Positions 1 to 8,134 of a stretch of 64,000 nucleotides of DNA are shown here, piece after piece. The notes under the pieces were generated by a model. That model did not search any database. It was not told the origin of the DNA and saw only the letters and a list, made by a program, of their open reading frames with translations. Source of the stretch: Novakomyces olei (Eukaryota > Ascomycota > Novakomycetes > Novakomycetales > Novakomycetaceae); assembly GCA_016906335.1 (NCBI GenBank), contig JADEYG010000003.1:1364001-1428000 (forward strand), given 5' to 3'. The position numbers and the translations under genes are program-made. How positions within the stretch are numbered: the first letter of the stretch is position 1; each line of letters begins with the position of its first letter.

Positions 1-490
1 CAATACCCTCGCGTTGCGAAAATCCCTTTGCAACCAGCCTTGCTCTATATCGTTCAACTTCTCCTTGATTATTGGCTTTCGCTTTAAAAACCCACCGGTT
101 TCCAATTATATCAGCTCCCTCTGGAGCATGTACCAATTTCCACGCATTGTTTTCCTTCATTGCATTTAATTCAGTCTCCATAGCCTCTTCCCATTCCCGA
201 GCGTGCAAACTGTTGCGCGCCTGCTTTGTATTGTTTGGCTCTATAATTTCATTTATTGCCACATGCGCTCTATCATAAATTCCTGGAGCATGACGAATTC
301 TGGTTGAGCGTCTGATTCCGTCGTTTGAAATGGTTGTTCCTAATTCTTGTGTATCATTCTGCTGCTGTGTTTCGTGATTGTCCTGATTTTCGTCCTCTAG
401 TATATCGTCATTAACATTAATTGAGTCAGTCGTGTCTTGAAAAAATTGCTCCGAGTCTTTTGACGTGCCATCTGATGAGGTGATACATTC
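1..490 (-). mobile_element. Copia-A copy A0, 3' part (fragment)
   Basis: On the minus strand this matches, nearly base for base, the pol region of the Copia-A copy at 12987-13476, from the linker after integrase into the start of reverse transcriptase. The element continues past the left edge of the window. It stops at 490, where the five bases 486-490 (CATTC) form one half of a target-site duplication. The other half (GAATG, inverted) is at 10408-10412, at the end of the A0 5' part. A Copia-B copy (B1) was inserted here. Fossil Ty1/Copia sequence. Confidence 0.85.
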
Positions 491-532
491 TATACATCGG
501 AACAAAGTTTTGAAGATACTCTAGAAAATATG
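491..532 (+). mobile_element. Copia-B copy B1, short left piece
   Basis: Bases 495-532 match the plus-strand Copia-B element B2 at 25992-26029, just before its reverse transcriptase region. The four bases 491-494 equal the start of the Copia-B LTR. B1 is an incomplete copy that was inserted into A0. It is interrupted at 532 by the Gypsy element G1 and resumes at 6817. Bases 528-532 (ATATG) are the left target-site duplication of G1. Confidence 0.75.
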
Positions 533-850
533 TGTCATATCAATATGACATAATTCCGTTTTCATCGGAGATAATCCGTTCGATTGCGGATTATTTCCAA
601 TTCCGGAATTTTAGTTAGCCACTTTGTGGCTTAGACAGTCTTTTCCGTAGTTGTTTCTATTTTTAGTTATAGTTAGTTAGTTCCAGCAAGGATAAAAGGA
701 GGCCCGTTCGCACTTTTATCCGACGCTGATTATCGACCGTGTTGACCGTGTAAACCGTTTTAAGTACTATTACCTTCCATTTGGCTTCCCACCACAGTTG
801 CCGTGAAAGCAACACAGCCGTACCCAAACCAAACAAAGAAAAACACAACA
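533..850 (+). repeat. G1 5' LTR
   Basis: A 318-bp LTR starting TG and ending CA. Its first 18 bases form a palindrome (TGTCAT...ATGACA). A TATA-like GATAAAAGG lies near 688-696. A second inverted repeat (ATAATCCG/CGGATTAT) lies near 570-590, and GCCAC/GTGGC near 618-630. A short leader starting GTATAA follows at once, as in G2. Confidence 0.95.
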
Positions 851-888
851 GTATAATCAGCCCACGTTGTGGTGCCGAGCCGTTCGTC

Positions 889-1899
889 ATGGAAGGTGTC
901 GACATGAATCGTCTGAACCAATTTGTTGAGGAAACAACAGCGAAGTTACAGCTACTGGAGCATGAGAACATGATGCTGAAGGTCAAATTGGAAAACGATC
1001 AGGAGAGTCGACATGCGACGTTCAACCGGGAGCCCAAGTTAGCCCCGCCACCTTTGTTTTTTGGCGAGAGAGCTAAGGCTCGTGAATTTATCACCCAAGT
1101 GAAAATGATAACCGACGCACTACCCTCGAGATACGGATCGGACCGCCAGAAGGTCACGTTTGCAGCAACCTATTTGCGAGGAACCGCGTTCAGGTGGATT
1201 GAGCCTCACATCCTAGGGGAAAACGAAGGAATACTCAACGATTTTGAGACGTTTTGTGATTCATTCCTACAGATGTTTGGTGATCGAGATATTAGAAAGC
1301 AGGCGCAGAAGCAAATTCGCAATCTGAAGCAGTCTGGAGCTGTTGCTCAGTACGCAGCCGAGTTTGACAGACTCAGAGCGAACTTTAGCTGGAACGAAGA
1401 AGCGTTGATTTCGCAGTACTACGAGGGCCTTAGCGACAGGCTTAAGGACGAATTGGCAAGAACGACAGAGCCTAGTACCTTGCGAGAGATGATCGAGATG
1501 ACGATCAGTATTGATAATCGTCTATTTGAGAGACGTAAAGAGAGACAGAGAACAAGTTACGAACCGAGAACGTATTATGAGCCGAGATTTACGGGCAGAA
1601 GTAACCAGACGACTGCACCGATGGAAATTGATTTGGCGGTTGCCGGTGCCAGAGGAGCAGGCAGACCCGCAAGAGAGTACAAGACGAATGACAGAGAGCA
1701 CAAGACGAATTACAGAGACGCGAGAGACGCGAGAGAAAGAGAGAGAAGTCACGACAACAGAAACGTACAGTGTTATAATTGCCAGAAGAAAGGGCATATT
1801 GCAAAAGAGTGCAAAGAAAAGAGAATTCCGTTTGTAAGCCGTCAAGCTGCAATGACGACGAACGATTTGAGCGACGACTCGGGAAAAGATTTCGCCTAG
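889..1899 (+). CDS. gag: Gag of G1
   Basis: A 336-residue capsid/nucleocapsid protein. I chose the ATG at 889 because it lies 38 bases after the LTR; the upstream in-frame codons fall in the LTR. Residues about 5-35 look like a coiled coil. Residues about 50-200 are a Retrotrans_gag-type capsid region containing YLRGTAFRWIEPH and QYYEGLSDRLKDELA. An Arg/Glu-rich linker follows, then one CCHC zinc knuckle, CYNCQKKGHIAKEC, near residue 294. The C-terminus overlaps the pol frame, and a GGGAAAA heptamer sits 12 bases before the stop. The G2 and G4 Gag proteins are clear homologues. The reading frame is intact. Confidence 0.9.
   Translation: MEGVDMNRLNQFVEETTAKLQLLEHENMMLKVKLENDQESRHATFNREPKLAPPPLFFGERAKAREFITQVKMITDALPSRYGSDRQKVTFAATYLRGTAFRWIEPHILGENEGILNDFETFCDSFLQMFGDRDIRKQAQKQIRNLKQSGAVAQYAAEFDRLRANFSWNEEALISQYYEGLSDRLKDELARTTEPSTLREMIEMTISIDNRLFERRKERQRTSYEPRTYYEPRFTGRSNQTTAPMEIDLAVAGARGAGRPAREYKTNDREHKTNYRDARDARERERSHDNRNVQCYNCQKKGHIAKECKEKRIPFVSRQAAMTTNDLSDDSGKDFA
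1881..1887 (+). other. Putative -1 ribosomal frameshift site of G1
   Basis: The heptamer GGGAAAA lies in the register G GGA AAA relative to gag, immediately before the gag stop. The pol frame is the -1 frame and is open across this point. This fits the X XXY YYZ rule for simultaneous -1 slippage. Use of the site is inferred. Confidence 0.6.
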
Positions 1900-4800
1900 A
1901 GAAAGAAGTGGTTTCTCTAGGACAAGCTGAATTAAAAGCCACTGAAAGACGACGAGATACTGGAGTGAGACATTTGGAGACGGACGTCCAAATAAATGGG
2001 CTTAGACGAAAAGCTTTAGTGGATTCAGGAGCGAACCTAAATTTCATACACCCGCGATTAATATTGAATTTGAATCTAAAGACAGAAAGACTTCAGAGAC
2101 CAATTGTGATACAGGTTGTCGATGGCCGAAGCCTGGCATCAGGACCCGTGGCGAGAACTACGAAGATTATGGACATGAAGATAGGAAATTGTGTTACACC
2201 TACGAGATTTTATGTGGCAGATATTGGCCAGAGAGACATCATTTTGGGTATTCAATGGTTGCAAGAGAACAATCCCATTATTGATTGGAAGAATCGTACA
2301 TTATCATTTGAAGTACAGAATACAGAGCAAGATTATGCAGACGCAACTTGCACGCAGACGAGCGGATTAAAGGCAAGTTTTGCGGATGAAACACAAGTGC
2401 CGCAAGAGAGCGGATTTTTTCCCGAAAAACCGGAAAGCGATAACGTTGGAAAAATCCCCCAAATTCCTACAGAATATGAAGACTATCGTGATGTATTCGA
2501 TGAGAGACGAGCAGACGTATTGCCACCGCATCGAAGCTATGATCATGAAATAATATTGGAAAAGGGATCGAAGGTACCTTTTGGACCTATCTACAACATA
2601 TCTGCAGACGAGCAGAGAGAGTTGCTCAAGTATATTGAGGAAAACTTGTATAAGAAATTCATCAGAAAATCGAAGTCACCAGCAGGAGCACCCATATTGT
2701 TTGTGAAAAAGAAGGACGGGAGCTTACGACTCTGCGTGGACTACAGAGCACTAAATGCGATTACAGTCAAGAATCGATATCCTATTCCGAGAATTGATGG
2801 ACTCATCGATAAGTTAAGTGGAAGTCGTATATTTACTAAGATCGATTTGAAAGGCGCTTACAATCTGATACGTATTCGAAATGGCGACGAGTGGAAAACC
2901 GCATTTCGTACAAGATACGGACATTTTGAATACAGAGTGATGCCTTTTGGACTCACTAATGCGCCAGCAACTTTCCAAAACCTTATGAATGACGTATTCC
3001 GAGATATCCTGGATAGATATGTCTTAGTCTATCTGGATGACATCCTCATTTACTCGAGAAATAAAGAGGAACATATACAGCATGCCAGAGAAGTGTTTAA
3101 GCGAGTACGAGCAAGACAGCTGTTCGCAAAGGCAAGCAAATGTGAATTTCACAAGACAAAAGTGGAATTTCTAGGATTTATTATATCGACAGAAGGAGTT
3201 TCGATGAGCTCGGACAAGACCAAGCCTATTAATGACTGGCCCACACCAAAGAACGTCAAGGACGTACAGTCGTTTCTTGGACTATGCAATTATTACAGAA
3301 GATTCATTCCTGGATTTTCAAAGATTGTGACACCAATAACAAGTCTATTAAAGAAGGATAATACATTTAGCTGGGGAGCAGACCAAGAGAAGGCTTTTGA
3401 ACAATTGAAAGACAGCTTTCGAAGAGACGTTACGTTAAAGCATTACGATCCAGAACTCGAGTGCATTGTCGAAACAGATGCCTCAGATTTCGCTATAGGA
3501 GCCGTACTGTTACAAGAACAAGGAGGCGAAAAGAGACCGATTGCTTTTATAAGCAGAAAGCTTGAACCAGCCGAGATCAATTATGATATACACGATAAAG
3601 AGTTACTTGCGATTGTCTATGCATTCGGAATATGGAGACACTATTTGCAAGGACATCCAAAGCCAATTATTGTATATACTGATCATCGGAACTTGCAGAC
3701 GTTTACTACGACAAAGAAACTATCGAGGAGACAAGCACGTTGGTCGGAACTATTAGGAGAATATGAATTTAAGATTCGATACAGAAAAGGATCAGGAAAC
3801 GCAGCAGCAGACGCGTTGAGCAGAAGAGTTGATTTTAATAATGTTGACTTGAAGGAATACTAAATTGATAAGCCGTTGATCGATCCAGCAAGATTTGATC
3901 TAAGTATGACAACAGTCGAACATATAGATACGGACGAGAAGCTGGAAATATTGCGAGCATGCCATGATCACCCATTAGCAGGACATTTTGGACAACATCG
4001 AACGTTAGAACTAGTACAGCGTTTTAAGAAGTGGAAAAATATGTCGTAGGATGTTAGGGATTACGTAGCATCATGTGCGACGTGCTGGAGAAGCAAGAAA
4101 TCGAGGAAGAAACCTGCAGGATTATTAAACCCGCTACAAGTACCGTCAAGACCATGGGAATCTGTTTCAATGGATTTTATCGTTAAACTTCCCGAATCCG
4201 AAGGTTTTGATTCAATACTAGTGGTTGTTGACAGATTTTCTAAAATGTGTCATTTAATCCCTTGCAAAGAATCATCCACAGCAACGGATGTAGCGAGACT
4301 ATACATTGACAAGGTATTTAAACACCACGGACTACCAAATGAAATCGTATCAGACAGAGATCCAAAGTTTTTGAGCAAATTTTGGCAAGGCATGTACCAG
4401 AACCTTGGAGTTAAGCTATTGCATTCGACGAGTCACCACCCACAAACAGATGGACAGACTGAGAGAACCAATCAAACACTCGAGCAATACTTAAGAGCCT
4501 ATGTCAATTACAACCAAAACAATTGGAGCAAGCTATTGTCTTTTGCGGAATTCGCAATGAACAATGCAACAAACAGCAGTACAAGACTATCACCGTTTTA
4601 CATTTGCAACGGTTATCATCCAAAGGGAATACAGATCACAACTTCCCAGAGTGACAATCCAGCAGCAAATCAAACTACACGAGACTGGAACGAATTATTT
4701 GAACGAGTCAAAAGCAACATTCAATCTGCAAATAAAGTATCAAAGCTACATTATGACAAAAAGAAAACAGCAGCAAATACATTTGTGCCTGGAGACAACG

Positions 4801-5207
4801 TGTGGATCCAGAGAAGACACATACACAGCGAGCGACCATCGGATAAACTAGATCATACAAGACTGGGACCTTTCAAAATTATTGAGGCTATAGGAAATAG
4901 CGCTTACAGGATTGAGCTTCCCCAACATATCAAAATACACAACGTATTTAATGAAACTTTACTGGAAAAATGTTTACCAGACCGATTTCAGAGAGACCCA
5001 ACAGATGTACACGTTCCCGATGTTCTAGTGGACACGACTGAATACGAAGTCGATTACATTTGCAATCATACAGGCAGAGGCCGAAACCGCAAATATTTAG
5101 TGCATTGGAAAGGTTATGGAGTACAAGACCGTACATGGGAACCTTTTGGAAACCTGACAAATGCAACAGAGGCAGTTAAAGCATACTGGAATAACCAAAA
5201 ACATTGA
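1888..5207 (+). pseudogene. pol: Pol region of G1 (protease, RT, RNase H, integrase, chromodomain), broken
   Basis: Fossil Ty3/Gypsy polyprotein region, in the -1 frame relative to gag. In order it holds an aspartic protease (LVDSGANLNFIHP, near 2015-2055), reverse transcriptase (VDYRALNAI near 2735, YLDDILIYS near 3030), RNase H (ETDASDFAIGA near 3475; TDHRNLQTF near 3680), an integrase zinc-binding region (near 3960-4100), an integrase core (VVVDRFSKMCHLI, SDRDPKFLSKFW, TDGQTERTNQTLEQY) and a chromodomain (EYEVDYICNHTGRGRNRKYL, then WKGY and RTWEPFGN, near 5040-5190). The chromodomain is the hallmark of chromoviruses, where it directs integration to marked chromatin. About one break is visible. 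Confidence 0.9.
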
Positions 5208-5391
5208 ATCCGCAATATCAACACATAATCCGCTAAGATACGGATCAGATATATCTATATTATTGCTTTTATTGTTATTCTATGCTACGACTATTACTTA
5301 ATAAAATAATTAAGTATATACTATTATTATCATTATTATTTTTATGGAACGTCAAAGAATTATTACTTGTCGAAGTCAAGTATAACGAAGT

Positions 5392-5401
5392 CTATATATA
5401 T
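5392..5401 (+). promoter_or_regulatory. Candidate TATA box for the G1 JmjC gene
   Basis: CTATATATAT lies 58 bases upstream of the ATG at 5459, within an AT-rich gap of about 250 bp after the integrase stop. This suggests the extra gene has its own promoter. Placement by eye only. Confidence 0.4.
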
Positions 5402-5458
5402 GTGGGCTACCCCCACCAAATCCGCAACTTAGACATCAAATCCGCAAATTTACGGACA

Positions 5459-6514
5459 ATGAACAATAACGTTCTTGAAGAGGGGAGGCAGCGCAAGCGA
5501 TACGCGCTGGACAGCGGTAAGTTCCAATGTGTTGTGTGCACTCGACAGTACACCCGAAAGCACGACCGCGACCGTCACATGGAGATGCACGACCCTGATC
5601 TGGTTGGCTGGGCCGAAGAGTGGTTTAAGGAGGAAGACCGACCGAACAAACAGTTGGCGAGAGACATTTTTACTCTGCTCGCATCGGTTGATTTCGAAAA
5701 GCTCAAGCCCCATAGCGAAAGGTTTGTTTTCGATTGCAAGCCAACATGGGCACATGTCTTCGAGGACCTTTTGGAGGATGAGACAGCTTTGTTTATGGAC
5801 ATACGGGTTCGCGTGCATGATGACGAAATACGAATCGCCCAGGTCCTCGCATCATTCGTCCAGCCGGGGACTACGAGATACGCAGCCTACAATTTGAGGC
5901 CGATCAGCGAATACGGTTTATCGTCAGTGGGCCTTCGCGCGCAAGGATTGTTGAAGGAAAGTTATTTGAATGAACTTGGATGGAACGGGACTGCCACACC
6001 GTCGGGCACAATCACGGACGTTCACGTGGATCCGGTTCTGTGCGAAACCGTCATTGTGGGAATTCTTGGGAGAAAGCTGGTCTTTACGTGGGCCAATTCA
6101 GAGGCCAATTTACAGAAGTTGGAGCCCTATCATCGCAGGCCAGGAGACTTTATATTACCTGAAGCTCTTCGCAGCCTCGAAGGGTTAAAGATTGGAGTAC
6201 TAGAGCCGGGAGTTATTTTTCGATTAAGGTCTGGGACACCACATGCGGTGATGTCTTTTGAGAAAGCAGTCTTGATGGGTTACTATATTGCTAGCGAAGA
6301 CCAGGCTTTATACCGAGTGGCAAAGTGGGAATCGTCGTGGGCTAGTACACAGTTCCCAACTATTCGAGACGAGGTAAAGGAAGATCACGAACGTTGCTTG
6401 ATGGCATATCGTGATTGGGCAGGAGAAGACAGCAGGAGACAAGGCTGGTACAAAAAGGCACAGGCGGCAGTGTCTACGTTTTTGGAAGAGGAGGATAGTG
6501 TCATATCAATATGA
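5459..6514 (+). CDS. C2H2 zinc-finger / JmjC-domain protein carried by G1
   Basis: A 351-residue accessory protein of the element. I chose the ATG at 5459 because the in-frame codons upstream encode a low-complexity AT-rich stretch and a TATA box sits just before. Residues 24-44 form a classical C2H2 finger (C24, C27, H40, H44). Residues about 110-285 look like a JmjC fold: TPSGTITDVHVDP gives the HxD iron ligands (H189, D191), ILGRKLVFTW has a possible 2-oxoglutarate-binding Lys (K206), and SGTPHAV gives the distal His (H262). Known JmjC enzymes are Fe(II)/2-oxoglutarate dioxygenases, including histone demethylases and protein hydroxylases. The substrate here is unknown. Homologues lie in G2 and G4 at the same place. 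The last codons run through the polypurine tract into the 3' LTR. Confidence 0.8.
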   Translation: MNNNVLEEGRQRKRYALDSGKFQCVVCTRQYTRKHDRDRHMEMHDPDLVGWAEEWFKEEDRPNKQLARDIFTLLASVDFEKLKPHSERFVFDCKPTWAHVFEDLLEDETALFMDIRVRVHDDEIRIAQVLASFVQPGTTRYAAYNLRPISEYGLSSVGLRAQGLLKESYLNELGWNGTATPSGTITDVHVDPVLCETVIVGILGRKLVFTWANSEANLQKLEPYHRRPGDFILPEALRSLEGLKIGVLEPGVIFRLRSGTPHAVMSFEKAVLMGYYIASEDQALYRVAKWESSWASTQFPTIRDEVKEDHERCLMAYRDWAGEDSRRQGWYKKAQAAVSTFLEEEDSVISI

Positions 6515-6816
6515 CATAATTCCGTTTTTATCGGAGATAATCCGTTCGATTGCGGATTATTTCCAATTCCGGAATTTTAGTTAGCCACTTTGTGGCTTAG
6601 ACAGTCTTTTCCGTAGTTGTTTCTATTTTTAGTTATAGTTAGTTAGTTCCAGCAAGGATAAAAGGAGGCCCGTTCGCACTTTTATCCGACGCTGATTATC
6701 GACCGTGTTGACCGTGTAAACCGTTTTAAGTACTATTACCTTCCATTTGGCTTCCCACCACAGTTGCCGTGAAAGCAACACAGCCGTACCCAAACCAAAC
6801 AAAGAAAAACACAACA
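6499..6816 (+). repeat. G1 3' LTR
   Basis: A 318-bp copy of the 5' LTR with one visible base difference (C versus T) about 30 bases from its start. The purine run GAAGAGGAGGATAG just before it is the likely polypurine tract. Confidence 0.95.
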
Positions 6817-7721
6817 ATATGAGTCCAAAAATTAATGACAATTCTGAATTATCCGAATTGCAAACGGAGGAGCTTGGAACTAAATGGACCGACGATGGTA
6901 AAAGACGCTCAACCCGAATACGTAGTTTGCCAGGACCATACGATCATGCGCATATTAGTATTGACAGTATAATTGAGCCTACCAATACGAAACAAGCTAG
7001 AGAAAGCGTGCAAGCATCAGAATGGGAATTAGCGATGAAGACAGAATTGGACGCAATAAAAGAAAATGACGCTTGGGTACTAGTGAACGCGCCAGAGGGA
7101 GCTAATGTCATTGGAAATCGATGGGTCTTTAAAGCTAAAGCAAATGTTGATGGGGAAGTTGGACGTTACCGAGCACGATTGGTTGCAAAGGGATTTGGTC
7201 AGCGTGAGGGAGTAGATTATCAAGCGACATACGCCCCGACCATGTCCTTAGAATCATTTCGCACTTTACTGGCTTATGGAGCAATGCAAAAATGGAATAT
7301 TCATCAGATGGATGTTACAACTGCATTCTTAAACGGCGAATTAGAAGAATGCGTTTATATGAAACAACCAGAAGGATTCGACGACGGAACAGGAAAAGTA
7401 TGCAAATTGAAAAGATCGCTCTACGGTTTAAAACAGGCCCCTAGATGTTGGTACAAAAAGCTTTTCACAGTGTTAATGGAAATTGGATTTATGGAATCGA
7501 AGGTCGAAGACTGTATACTATACAGCTCCCAAGGTAATTTATTTTTGCTTATTTATGTTGATGACATTATTATTATGGGCGAGAATTTAAATGAAATGAA
7601 ACGAACAAAGGAAAATTACAAAGAGCATTTAAGGTCAAAGATTTGGGTGAGATTCATCAATTTCTTGGGATGGAATTTTGTTATGATCAGAAAATTGGAA
7701 ATTTGAAAATAAGTCAGAAGG
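6817..7721 (+). mobile_element. Copia-B copy B1, middle piece
   Basis: Continues B1 after G1. It matches B2 from about 26025 to 26930, covering the pre-RT linker and most of reverse transcriptase (MKTELDAIKENDAWVLV, TTAFLNGELEECVYM, LLIYVDDIIIMGE). It ends at 7721 with GAAGG, one half of a target-site duplication; the other half is at 11394-11398, inverted. A Copia-A LTR follows. Fossil, broken. Confidence 0.9.
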
Positions 7722-8109
7722 TATAGGAATATGTCAAGCTTGGACGTCACAGAAAAAGAACAGGAAGGCTGGCTACAGAAAAGAGGAGGAATGGCTGGAG
7801 TGGCTGGAGTGGCTGGAGTGGCTGGAGTGGCTGGAGTGGCTGGAGTGGCTGGAGTGGCTGGAGTGGCTGGAGTGGCTGGAGTGGCTGGAGTGGCTGGAGT
7901 GGCTGGAGTGGCTGGAGTGGCTGGAGTGGCTGGAGTGGCTGGAGTGGCTGGAGTGGCTGGAACTGAGTACAAAGAGGCTTGCGCTACCAAAGTGTAACTC
8001 GGTGGCTGGAACCAAAGAAACTATATAGTACAGCGTCAGTAGACTTAGAAAAGTAGCTAAAAGGAGATACAACACTATTCTCTACAACAAGCCAAATTAA
8101 ATTTCTTCA
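7722..8109 (+). repeat. Copia-A LTR with expanded minisatellite
   Basis: A 388-bp LTR starting TATAGG and ending TTCTTCA. It is longer than the other Copia-A LTRs (262-280 bp) only because its internal 9-bp repeat has 18 units in place of 4-6. A TATA box (TATATAG) lies near 8022. The sequence GATTAAGAGTCT right after the LTR is shared with Copia-B and is the likely primer-binding region. Confidence 0.9.
7793..7961 (+). repeat. 9-bp minisatellite (GGCTGGAGT)n within the Copia-A LTR
   Basis: Eighteen perfect units of GGCTGGAGT plus a partial unit. As the unit is three codons, all six frames stay open (Gly-Val-Ala, Leu-Glu-Trp and Gly-Trp-Ser in sense; Ser-Ser-His, Thr-Pro-Ala and Leu-Gln-Pro in antisense). 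The long repeat-peptide frames here are therefore not genes. Confidence 0.97.
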
Positions 8110-8134
8110 GATTAAGAGTCTGAGTTCAGTCAAT

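Larger units (their letters stand above)
533..6816 (+). mobile_element. Ty3/Gypsy chromovirus G1, LTR to LTR
   Basis: A 6284-bp element with two 318-bp LTRs and a perfect 5-bp target-site duplication, ATATG at 528-532 and 6817-6821. The order is gag, protease-RT-RNase H-integrase-chromodomain, then an extra C2H2/JmjC gene before the 3' LTR. Integrase lies downstream of RT, as in Ty3/Gypsy, and the C-terminal chromodomain puts it among chromoviruses. It sits inside Copia-B copy B1. The LTRs differ at only one base by eye, so the insertion is young. The pol region is broken by about one visible change. A nearly identical copy, G1b, is at 50108-56389 on the other strand. Confidence 0.95.

Noticed and set aside
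1-490. Plus-strand frame at 72-278 as a small gene
   Set aside because: It is the reverse of Copia-A reverse transcriptase sequence and appears again at 13058-13264 opposite A2.
5282-5458. N-terminal hydrophobic extension of the G1 JmjC protein (start at 5282) as a membrane anchor
   Set aside because: The extension is encoded by simple AT-rich DNA that includes the TATA box, and it is not shared with G2 or G4. The ATG at 5459 is the better start.
5522-5600. C2H2 finger of the G1 accessory protein as evidence for a captured host transcription factor
   Set aside because: There is a single finger fused to a JmjC-like domain, and the same fusion is in three families. Capture of the whole fusion, followed by vertical descent within the elements, is simpler.
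7793-7961. Possible CRISPR-like array
   Set aside because: Units are 9 bp, adjoining and without unique spacers, and the setting is a eukaryotic LTR.
7731-7997. Long repeat-peptide frames (Gly-Val-Ala, Ser-Ser-His, Thr-Pro-Ala) around the minisatellites at 7.8, 11.5, 15.9, 18.7 and 23.1 kb
   Set aside because: A 9-bp unit without stops leaves all six frames open, so these frames are by-products of the LTR minisatellite.
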